In this document: piece by piece, positions 1 through 5,519 of the stretch
Position numbering within the stretch: the stretch's first letter is position 1
Layout of the letters: each line of letters begins with the position of its first letter
Source: SIG575 sp045534165
Lineage (GTDB): Bacteria; Bacillota; Clostridia; Oscillospirales; Acutalibacteraceae
Assembly (NCBI GenBank): GCA_045534165.1
Contig: JAZSJD010000014.1
Coordinates: 1 to 9,381 of the forward strand
DNA length: 9,381 nucleotides
Direction of reading: 5' to 3'
Made by a program: the position numbers and the translations under genes
Notes under the pieces: model-generated
Database searches by the model: none
Told to the model about the DNA's origin: nothing
Seen by the model: only the letters and a program-made list of their open reading frames with translations

Positions 1-9
1 AGCTTAATC
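1..9 (-). rRNA. Possible first bases of a 23S rRNA gene at the window edge
   Basis: Read on the minus strand, the last bases before the edge are GATTAAGCT. This resembles the conserved start of bacterial 23S rRNA (GGTTAAGC in E. coli, similar in Clostridia). It sits at the end of a strong promoter and leader that look ribosomal. Nine bases cannot prove an rRNA, and the leader could equally serve 16S rRNA beginning further left. The position of the mature 5' end is a guess. Confidence 0.33.
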
Positions 10-174
10 GCTCATTTACGATACTAGCTATCGTTATCTTTTTCCTTGTTTCGTTTCCGAAATCTGGATTTGGTTCGTACTTTCAGTACTCAAATTCTTA
101 TCAAGGTTCCTTTTCTTTCGTTGTTTAATTTTCAAGGTTCGTATAGCTCCGAAATCCTGTTCAATTTCGTCTCC

Positions 175-197
175 AGCGTTTCTCTCTCGAGAACGCT
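175..197 (-). other. Hairpin at the 5' end of the leader transcript
   Basis: On the minus strand AGCGTTCTC pairs with GAG(A)AACGCT around a GAGA loop, with one bulged A, giving a 9-bp stem. Its first base lies 6 bases past the -10 box, so the transcript would begin at or just before the stem. Such a hairpin could protect the 5' end or take part in processing; no function is shown by the sequence. Confidence 0.55.
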
Positions 198-202
198 CAT
201 AT

Positions 203-231
203 ATAATACCAAATCTATTCCTCTTTGTCAA
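203..231 (-). promoter_or_regulatory. Strong sigma-A promoter with upstream A/T tract, rRNA-type
   Basis: On the minus strand a perfect -35 box TTGACA (226-231) is followed after exactly 17 bases by TATTAT (203-208). Upstream of the -35 box (232-255) the minus strand holds runs of A and T (AAAAAATTTTGCAAAAAA), a typical UP-element composition. The expected start point is near 196-197. This is the strongest promoter in the window and points away from nth toward the left edge, which fits an rRNA operon promoter. Positions 232-355, between it and the nth terminator, otherwise show nothing recognisable. Confidence 0.85.
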
Positions 232-355
232 CACTTTTTTGCAAAATTTTTTCTCTTCCTCAACCCTTCCGCGCGTTTACCACTATACCTACACTTTTTA
301 TCTATCCCCATACTTTATTTTGTGGTTTTTATCAATTATTAGTTCTGTAAAAAGC

Positions 356-391
356 AATAAACCTGAAATCGAATGTGATTTCAGGTTTATT
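356..391 (-). terminator. Rho-independent terminator of the queT-nth operon
   Basis: A perfect 15-bp inverted repeat (356-370 with 377-391; core AAACCTGAAATC/GATTTCAGGTTT) encloses the 6-base loop 371-376. It starts directly after the nth stop codon. On the minus strand the stem is followed by GCTTTTTA, a short T tract. It separates nth from the strong promoter downstream. Confidence 0.9.
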
Positions 392-1018
392 TTATATCTT
401 CTTTTTGCAAAATTCATTAAGATTGCATTCATCACACTTTGCTTTACGCGCTGTGCATATTTCTCTTCCGAAAAGCACACATCTGTGACAAAAATCATTA
501 CTTTCTTCCGGGGGCAATATCTTTTTAAGTTCCAGCTCAACCTTTTTAGGATCTTTGGTTTCCACCAGACCTATCCGGTTTGTAATCCTGATGAGATGTG
601 TATCTGCCACAACTGCAGGTTTACCATAAACATCACCACAAATAAGGTTTGCCGTTTTTCTTCCTACACCGGGAAGACGAGTTAAATCCTCAATGTTATC
701 CGGAACAATCCCATTATAATCTGATAATATCATTTTTGCCATGCCAACAATATCAGCCGCTTTTGTTCTGAAGAAGCCACATGGTCTTACAAAATTTTCA
801 ATATCAGACACATCGGCTTCTGCAAAAGCTTCAATTGTTTTGTACTTTTCAAACATTGGTGGTGTAACTATATTAACTCTTGCATCTGTACATTGGGCTG
901 AAAGTCGTGTTGCCACAAGAAGCTCAAAGGGATTTGATGCAACAAGAGAACAGATCGCTTCGGGATATCTCTTTTTCAGGGCATCGACTGATTTCACAGC
1001 AAGTTCTTTTTTGGTCAT
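392..1018 (-). CDS. nth: Endonuclease III (DNA glycosylase/AP lyase)
   Basis: This 208-residue protein is a normal-length endonuclease III, which removes oxidised pyrimidines from DNA and cuts the abasic site (base excision repair, cytoplasm). The helix-hairpin-helix motif LPGVGRKTA lies at residues 115-123 and contains the catalytic lysine, K121 (E. coli K120). The catalytic aspartate is D139 in VVADTH (E. coli D138). A [4Fe-4S] cluster motif C-x6-C-x2-C-x5-C is formed by C188, C195, C198 and C204, close to the C-terminus as in E. coli. The ATG at 1018 is preceded by GAGG (1025-1028) with 6 bases between; this Shine-Dalgarno runs into the queT stop codon, so translation of the two genes is probably coupled. 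Only 3 bases separate it from queT, so both are read as one operon, ending at the hairpin right after the stop. All key residues are present; no oddity is seen. Confidence 0.97.
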   Translation of the reverse strand: MTKKELAVKSVDALKKRYPEAICSLVASNPFELLVATRLSAQCTDARVNIVTPPMFEKYKTIEAFAEADVSDIENFVRPCGFFRTKAADIVGMAKMILSDYNGIVPDNIEDLTRLPGVGRKTANLICGDVYGKPAVVADTHLIRITNRIGLVETKDPKKVELELKKILPPEESNDFCHRCVLFGREICTARKAKCDECNLNEFCKKKI

Positions 1019-1021
1019 AAT

Positions 1022-1537
1022 TCACCTCAATCGAGAAAAAAGTTTTGTCTTATCTATTGCTACACAAAGGGGTAATCCTACAACATAGCAAACCACCAAT
1101 TCTCCCAGGCCTACCTGAAGTGCGCTGATTAAAAATCCTATCAACGTAAATGTTTCACCTTCAGGAAGAAAAAATATATTTATTTCTAAACCTATTATAA
1201 GAGCATTAAATATCACCGGAAAAAGCAACGATAACAAAGGCAGATTTTTAAATCTGATTTTTCTTACAGCATATGTGCATAATGCTGCCAAAAAAGTTGC
1301 AAGTGTTCCGAAAATTGCATCAATCCAGGAATATGGTCCCGTAATATTAGCTATGAAACAACCCAGTGTAAGTCCGGGGATTGCCGATGGTGTAAATATA
1401 GGCAAAATAGTAAGAACCTCAGACACCCTGAATTGTATCGCTCCATAAGACAAAGGGTAAATTGCAAGTGTTAAACCGGCATAAGCAGCTGCTATAACTG
1501 CACTTTCAACAAGAAAGCGGATTTTTTTGTTCATCAT
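1022..1537 (-). CDS. queT: QueT-family queuosine-precursor transporter
   Basis: The 171-residue protein is strongly hydrophobic, with about five or six membrane segments (roughly residues 10-30, 40-60, 72-92, 100-125 and 130-160). The sequence YGAIQFRVSEVLTILPIF (residues 31-48) is the typical QueT signature (COG4708 group), followed by a glycine-rich GLTLGCFIANI segment. Family members are membrane S components that bring queuosine precursors such as preQ1 or preQ0 into the cell, for tRNA modification at wobble position 34. The exact substrate is not readable from sequence. Two ATG codons stand in tandem (1537 and 1534); the first lies 11 bases after GGAG (1549-1552), the second 14, so 1537 is preferred. 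A run of seven A lies near the 5' end (1522-1528). The gene follows a preQ1-type riboswitch, which independently supports the assignment, and shares its transcript with nth. No energising ECF genes are nearby, as is usual for S components that use shared modules. Confidence 0.93.
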   Translation of the reverse strand: MMNKKIRFLVESAVIAAAYAGLTLAIYPLSYGAIQFRVSEVLTILPIFTPSAIPGLTLGCFIANITGPYSWIDAIFGTLATFLAALCTYAVRKIRFKNLPLLSLLFPVIFNALIIGLEINIFFLPEGETFTLIGFLISALQVGLGELVVCYVVGLPLCVAIDKTKLFSRLR

Positions 1538-1548
1538 TTAATTTTCAT

Positions 1549-1590
1549 CTCCGTAGTTTTTATTATAGTCAGGATGGTTTCGAACTGACT
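1549..1590 (-). promoter_or_regulatory. Candidate preQ1-I riboswitch controlling queT
   Basis: On the minus strand AGTCAG (1585-1590) pairs with CTGACT (1567-1572) to form P1. The 12-base loop 1573-1584 reads TTCGAAACCATC, and the A-rich 3' tail ATAATAAAAACTACGGAG (1549-1566) follows. This order (short stem, loop beginning UUCG and ending in C, then AAAAACUA next to a Shine-Dalgarno) is the compact preQ1-I pattern. The loop start UUCG can pair with CGGA of the tail, which includes the queT ribosome binding site, so ligand binding would be expected to hide that site and reduce translation. The gene behind it, queT, belongs to a family known to be regulated by preQ1 aptamers. The match was made by eye; no covariance search was run. 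Confidence 0.78.
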
Positions 1591-1598
1591 TCATTAAC

Positions 1599-1624
1599 AA
1601 AGGAGTGAGCTACCCCACTCCTTT
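1599..1624 (-). terminator. Hairpin behind the first dockerin gene, weak terminator
   Basis: AAAGGAGTG (1599-1607) pairs perfectly with CACTCCTTT (1616-1624) around an 8-base loop. On the minus strand it is followed by GTTAATG, so there is only the T run of the stem itself and no long T tract. It lies 15 bases after the stop codon of the dockerin gene and 8 bases before the queT riboswitch stem. The outer AAAGGAG/CTCCTTT is shared with the terminators of the other two dockerin genes. Termination may be incomplete. Confidence 0.65.
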
Positions 1625-1639
1625 GAAATTAAATTTTAT

Positions 1640-4600
1640 TCATTTATAAGGAACTTGTTCGATTTCAACTTCGCCATTTACAACTGCGTTAAGAATTGCA
1701 AGGTCATAAATATCAATTGCTGTGTCACCATTAAGGTCTGCTGCAAATAATTCAACTGCACCTTCATTGAATTCTATATCACCATTTACAATAGCTGCAA
1801 GGATCGATGCATCATAAATATCTATAACACCGTCAGCGTTCAGGTCACCGAAGATAACAATTATGTAGTTTTTCCATTCTTCGCCACCACGGAATGTTGT
1901 GAGTGTCATACCTGTACCGATTCCGTCAGGTGTTTCGTATGATACGCTTGATGAATATTCTACAAATCCTTCAAGGTCTGAAAGACCGATATCAAGACCA
2001 TAGATGTAACCGAGTTCCTCATCAATAACTGTTGTTGAATTTTCTGCTGCTTTGAAGTAACCTTCCAGCATCGGTATTTCAATTGTTTCGCGTGAAAGTT
2101 CTTCTCCACAAACTGAACAGTAAACTACCATATCATATGAACCAAACTGTTCGAATGTTGCGGGGACTCTGTTTTCTTCAACTGCTTCTGCTTCCGTATG
2201 TCCGAGAGCTTCAACTGTGATTGTTTCACGAGAAAGTTCTTCACCGCAAACTGAGCAATAAACTACTGCATCGTATGAGCCTTCATTAACACAATCAGCG
2301 GCAATTTCATTTTCGATAATTGCTTCTGCTTCTTCGTGACCAAGTGCTTCTACCGTAATTGTGTTTCTTGACATTTCTTCGCCACAGTCTGCACAATAAA
2401 CTACTGAATCGTAACTACCGTTTTCCACACAAGTGGGGTCGATATTATTTTCGATTACTGCTTCGTTAACTGAATTATGTCTGCAAGAATCGTCATAAGA
2501 AGCCATAAGTTCATCATATTTTGCAATGATGGATGCTGTCATGTCATCAACTTTCTGCTGATCATTAACTGTAAGTGTAGTGTCATCATACATTTCAAGA
2601 CCTTCTGCTACAAGTGCATCATATTCAGCAAGGATATCCTGATTATAGTACTCTGATACACCAGGGACTTCTTTATCAAGAGCTTTTTTAAGGTCTTCTT
2701 TATTTACACTTCTGAGAACGAGCGATTTAATTACATCATCAAGTGTTTTTGTAAGCGCATCTACTTCGCCCTGTCTTGAAAGAGGCCACGGATTTGCTTC
2801 ATTATCTTCAATAGCATTTTCTGCTGCCTCAATGGACTCAACAAGAAGTGTTCCGTTAGCATAAAGGCTTGAGTCGATAGCCCTGGCTTCGTCAAGTTTC
2901 GCATTGAGAGCATCAAAATCTGCTACTAAAGGAACAAGTTTGTTCATTGCAGCTTCAATTTCATCTGCCCATGCATCAACTTTTTCCTGTTCAACTGCTG
3001 TGAGAGTATAATCAACCTTTGCGAAAGCTGCATCTACTGCTGCCACAGATTCTGCATCGTAAAGTAATTTATCCATAGCCTGATACTGAAGTTTAAGAGC
3101 AGTGATTTCTTCATAGTTTGCATTGTAAGGCATAGCTCTGTCAATAGCAATCTGAAGATTGTCAGCCATCTGGTCAACAGCACTCTGGTAAAGAATTGAG
3201 TAACTATTTGTCACCATTTCCTGTGCTTCTCTGATAAGAGCAATATCTGAGGGCGGATATGCATTTTCATGTTCAAGAATTTCGTCTGCCTGGTCATTAA
3301 GTGCATTTACGCGTGAATAATCAGCTGTTTTAAGCTGAAGGTTGTTGTACATTGTCTGGAGTGATAACGCCGAAGCATCGATTTCAGACTGTGTTGCTTT
3401 GGGGTTATTGAGCACACGTACCGCATCAACGTAAGCTGTCTGGAACTGTGAGAAACCTGAACGATAATACCATGCCTGAGGGTTGGTGCCTTTCTTCTGT
3501 GTACGTGTTGTGGGAACATCAGGGTCACTTGTCATAACATAGTTTACAAGCTCACGAAGTGCACCTTTATCAACAACATGGAATGTCATAACAACAGGAA
3601 CAATAGGTGAGTTTGTGATATATGCGTATGAGCCTCTGAAATATGCATAATATCTGTTGATAATTGTATGAGAAGAACCGTTTACAAGACCTGCCACTGA
3701 ACCTGTTAAAGGAGTTGTGATAATGTGACCACCATTTCTTGAGCCTGAAGTAATTGTGCTGTATGCACCATTTTCACTATCGAAACCAAAATTACTTCTT
3801 GCCGGTACATTATAACCAATAGCCGCACGTGCAGTTTCGTTTGTTGAATAGCCTGACGGTGCTGTTGTTTGTGCACCTGCGAAAACATAAGATTCACCAA
3901 GGGCAACATTGGGAGTATCATTATTTCTTACATGGCTGTCGCCTGGTTCATTACCAACATTTGCGTCAATTCTCAAATTGATATCAGCAAGTGAATTTGC
4001 AACAGAAGAGTCAATATAAACGTGAGCCTGGGAAGTACCTGTAATAAATTTGGTATGATCTATAGTTTCTCTGGGATTAGAAAAAAGACCTGCAGACTCA
4101 ACGCGTTCTTCTTCATAATAAGTTGTAAGACCGTTACCATCTGAAAAAGATTTAGTAGCAACGTTATATGAACCTGTTCTCTGCGTCATACCACCATCAG
4201 CAGGCATTTCATAATAAACACCTTTACCGAGAACACGAGTAATAGCAGAACCATAACCTCTGTACCATGAAGATGTACCATTGTATGGTTTCCATGTAAC
4301 TCTCAGCTCTGCAAAAGCACCGCCTGTTGCTATGTTTTCAACATAAGATACACATTTTTCCTGGTATGTATTGCCATCTGTCCATGTGTAATCAATTGTG
4401 AAAGTGATTGCTGTGCCGGGTTCTGCTGTACCACCGGTAACATCAACTGTGTAGGTGCCGGGTGCTGTAAAAGATGTGTCAGAAAAAGTCACAGTAGGAT
4501 TATCGCAAGAAAACTTAGTGATTGAAACACCTGCGGTAGGTGAAACAAAAGTAATTCTTGTAGCTGCAGGAGTTTCACCGGCATAAGCCTGCGCAGCGTG

Positions 4601-4861
4601 ATCTCCGGCAAGCTCGGGAACACCTGAAGGAGTTGCTTTAACAATTTGTTTTCCGGGGTTCATAGAGTTAGGACCTTCAGCAACTCTGGTTACGTCAGTG
4701 CAATAAAATTGAACTTGAGGACGTGGAGTAGGTGCTAAAACTATTTCTTTAAGAATTGATCCGTTTGATTCAACTGCAAAAGCAGTGAAACCAATTGAAA
4801 AAACGGACAAAACCATAATGAGAGCCATAAAAGAACTTAAAATTCTTTTTCCTTTTTTCAT
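1640..4861 (-). CDS. Secreted type I dockerin protein with FIVAR-like and Cys repeats
   Basis: The 1073-residue protein begins with a clear signal peptide: charged KKGKR, a hydrophobic core, and probable cleavage after AFA (residue 29). Residues 30 to about 430 form an unrecognised, probably beta-rich domain with cysteines at 54, 119 and 170. Residues about 431-790 are helical and acidic and resemble successive FIVAR-type three-helix segments; the signature PKATQSEID is at 487-495. Three Cys repeats follow (793-842, 843-888, 889-932), then a short conserved module (about 933-1002) found in the paralogue too. The C-terminus is a type I dockerin (1004-1064) with two calcium loops: ligands D1006, N1008, D1010, D1014, D1017 and D1042, N1044, D1046, D1050, D1053. 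Dockerins attach proteins to cohesins on scaffoldins outside the cell. No catalytic or carbohydrate-binding module was recognised, so the role is likely structural or adhesive (inference). The ATG at 4861 has GGAGGG 6 bases upstream. Its paralogue is directly upstream. Confidence 0.92.
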   Translation of the reverse strand: MKKGKRILSSFMALIMVLSVFSIGFTAFAVESNGSILKEIVLAPTPRPQVQFYCTDVTRVAEGPNSMNPGKQIVKATPSGVPELAGDHAAQAYAGETPAATRITFVSPTAGVSITKFSCDNPTVTFSDTSFTAPGTYTVDVTGGTAEPGTAITFTIDYTWTDGNTYQEKCVSYVENIATGGAFAELRVTWKPYNGTSSWYRGYGSAITRVLGKGVYYEMPADGGMTQRTGSYNVATKSFSDGNGLTTYYEEERVESAGLFSNPRETIDHTKFITGTSQAHVYIDSSVANSLADINLRIDANVGNEPGDSHVRNNDTPNVALGESYVFAGAQTTAPSGYSTNETARAAIGYNVPARSNFGFDSENGAYSTITSGSRNGGHIITTPLTGSVAGLVNGSSHTIINRYYAYFRGSYAYITNSPIVPVVMTFHVVDKGALRELVNYVMTSDPDVPTTRTQKKGTNPQAWYYRSGFSQFQTAYVDAVRVLNNPKATQSEIDASALSLQTMYNNLQLKTADYSRVNALNDQADEILEHENAYPPSDIALIREAQEMVTNSYSILYQSAVDQMADNLQIAIDRAMPYNANYEEITALKLQYQAMDKLLYDAESVAAVDAAFAKVDYTLTAVEQEKVDAWADEIEAAMNKLVPLVADFDALNAKLDEARAIDSSLYANGTLLVESIEAAENAIEDNEANPWPLSRQGEVDALTKTLDDVIKSLVLRSVNKEDLKKALDKEVPGVSEYYNQDILAEYDALVAEGLEMYDDTTLTVNDQQKVDDMTASIIAKYDELMASYDDSCRHNSVNEAVIENNIDPTCVENGSYDSVVYCADCGEEMSRNTITVEALGHEEAEAIIENEIAADCVNEGSYDAVVYCSVCGEELSRETITVEALGHTEAEAVEENRVPATFEQFGSYDMVVYCSVCGEELSRETIEIPMLEGYFKAAENSTTVIDEELGYIYGLDIGLSDLEGFVEYSSSVSYETPDGIGTGMTLTTFRGGEEWKNYIIVIFGDLNADGVIDIYDASILAAIVNGDIEFNEGAVELFAADLNGDTAIDIYDLAILNAVVNGEVEIEQVPYK
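2066..2485 (-). repeat. Three Cys/His repeats within the first dockerin gene
   Basis: Three tandem coding repeats of about 46 residues (138 bp): 2336-2485, 2198-2335 and 2066-2197. The first two hold the spacing C-x11-C-x2-C-x15-H (C811, C823, C826, H842; C857, C869, C872, H888), with recurring GSYD, VVYC, CGEE, SRET and ALGH. The last one lacks the first Cys (ATF instead of ATC) and the final GH, and ends in PML, so it looks like a capping repeat. Confidence 0.9.
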
Positions 4862-4892
4862 TTATATCCCTCCATATACTGATATATATTTA

Positions 4893-4921
4893 ATTATATC
4901 ACAGTAACGCCACTTTTGCAA
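4893..4921 (-). promoter_or_regulatory. Sigma-A promoter of the 1073-residue dockerin gene
   Basis: On the minus strand TTGCAA (4916-4921) and a perfect TATAAT (4893-4898) are 17 bases apart. Transcription would begin near 4886, giving a leader of about 25 bases before the ATG at 4861 and including GGAGGG (4868-4873). The promoter lies after the terminator of the upstream paralogue, so the gene has its own transcript. The -35 box overlaps an imperfect palindrome (4916-4929). Confidence 0.82.
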
Positions 4922-4929
4922 TATCGCAA
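4916..4929. promoter_or_regulatory. Near-palindrome over the -35 box, possible operator
   Basis: The 14 bases TTGCAATATCGCAA form an inverted repeat with a single mismatched pair, and CCA/TGG (4910-4912 and 4930-4932) lie around it. It covers the -35 element and the bases just upstream. This could be a regulator site, but only the core TTGCAA is shared with the paralogue's promoter. Confidence 0.3.
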
Positions 4930-5004
4930 TGGTTAAAACAACTAATCCGGATTTATATTTGTGTGTTTTTTAGCATAACATTAATAAAAGACTTAATCAA
5001 TTCA

Positions 5005-5041
5005 AACAAAAAAAGGAGAGAAGATTGCTCTTCTCTCCTTT
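5005..5041 (-). terminator. Strong terminator of the 1220-residue dockerin gene
   Basis: A perfect 13-bp stem (5012-5024 with 5029-5041, AAAGGAGAGAAGA/TCTTCTCTCCTTT) encloses a 4-base loop. On the minus strand the stem, itself ending in TTT, runs on into TTTTGTTT. It begins 16 bases after the stop codon. The same 30 bases occur unchanged at 8870-8899. Confidence 0.95.
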
Positions 5042-5056
5042 AAATTTTAATTATAA

Positions 5057-5519
5057 TTATGCAAGAGGAACCTGACCGATTTCTGTTTCGCCGTTTACAA
5101 CTGCATTGAGAATTGCAAGGTCGTAAATGTCAACTGCTGTATCACCGTTAAGGTCAGCTGCGAAGAGAATCGCATCGCCTTCTTCAAGTTCCATGTCACC
5201 GTTTACGATAGCTGCAAGAATTGAAGCATCGTAAATATCGATAACACCGTCACCGTTAAGGTCGCCGAAGATGATGATTGTGTATGTTTCCCATTCTTCG
5301 CCACCACGGAATGTTGTAAGTGTCATACCTGTACCGATTCCGTCAGGTGTTTCATATGATACACTTGCTGAGTAATCTACAAATCCATCAAGGTCTGAAA
5401 GACCGATATCAAGACCATAGATGTAACCAAGTTCTGTGTCAAGAACAGTTGTTGTTCCTTCTGCTGCTTTGAAGTAACCATCGAGCATCGGGATTTCAAT
5501 TGTTTCGCGTGAAAGTTCT
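5057..5519 (-). repeat. 463-bp 3' end repeated at 8919-9381
   Basis: The 3' end of this gene matches 8919-9381 base for base without gaps, with about 22 mismatches by eye (roughly 95% identity). It covers the end of the last Cys repeat, the short module and the dockerin. The corresponding part of the third gene copy (from 1640) is clearly related but more diverged. Confidence 0.9.

Larger units (their letters stand above)
1..197 (-). other. Leader transcript in rRNA style, running out of the left edge
   Basis: The stretch downstream of the strong promoter at 203-231 has no convincing reading frame and is full of small hairpins: 175-197 (stem AGCGTT/AACGCT), 77-89 (GTACT/AGTAC around 3 bases) and 18-34 (ACGATA/TATCGT around 5 bases). 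On the minus strand it contains GAACCTTGAAAATTAAACAA at about 123-142, which resembles the boxA-proximal sequences (CTTTGAAAACTGAACAA and similar) found in rRNA leaders and 16S-23S spacers of Firmicutes. A second GAACCTTGA occurs at 102-110. The 16S 3' end (anti-Shine-Dalgarno CCTCCTTT) is not present, so this is a promoter-proximal leader and not a 16S-23S spacer. The identity of the gene it leads into is inference, because that gene is outside the window. Confidence 0.6.

Noticed and set aside
46..342. Open frame of 98 codons on the plus strand, and a 66-codon frame opposite it
   Set aside because: Both fall in the hairpin-rich leader and its promoter; composition and lack of a ribosome binding site argue against a gene.
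239..685. Open frame of 148 codons on the plus strand
   Set aside because: It crosses the terminator and lies antisense to nth, with no ribosome binding site and no protein-like pattern.
1599..1624. Hairpin considered as part of the riboswitch
   Set aside because: It is complete by itself, shares its outer bases with the other dockerin terminators and is not needed for the preQ1-I fold.
1640..4861. Cell-wall anchoring through LPXTG or SLH domains
   Set aside because: The C-termini end shortly after the dockerin, with no sorting signal, hydrophobic tail or SLH repeat.
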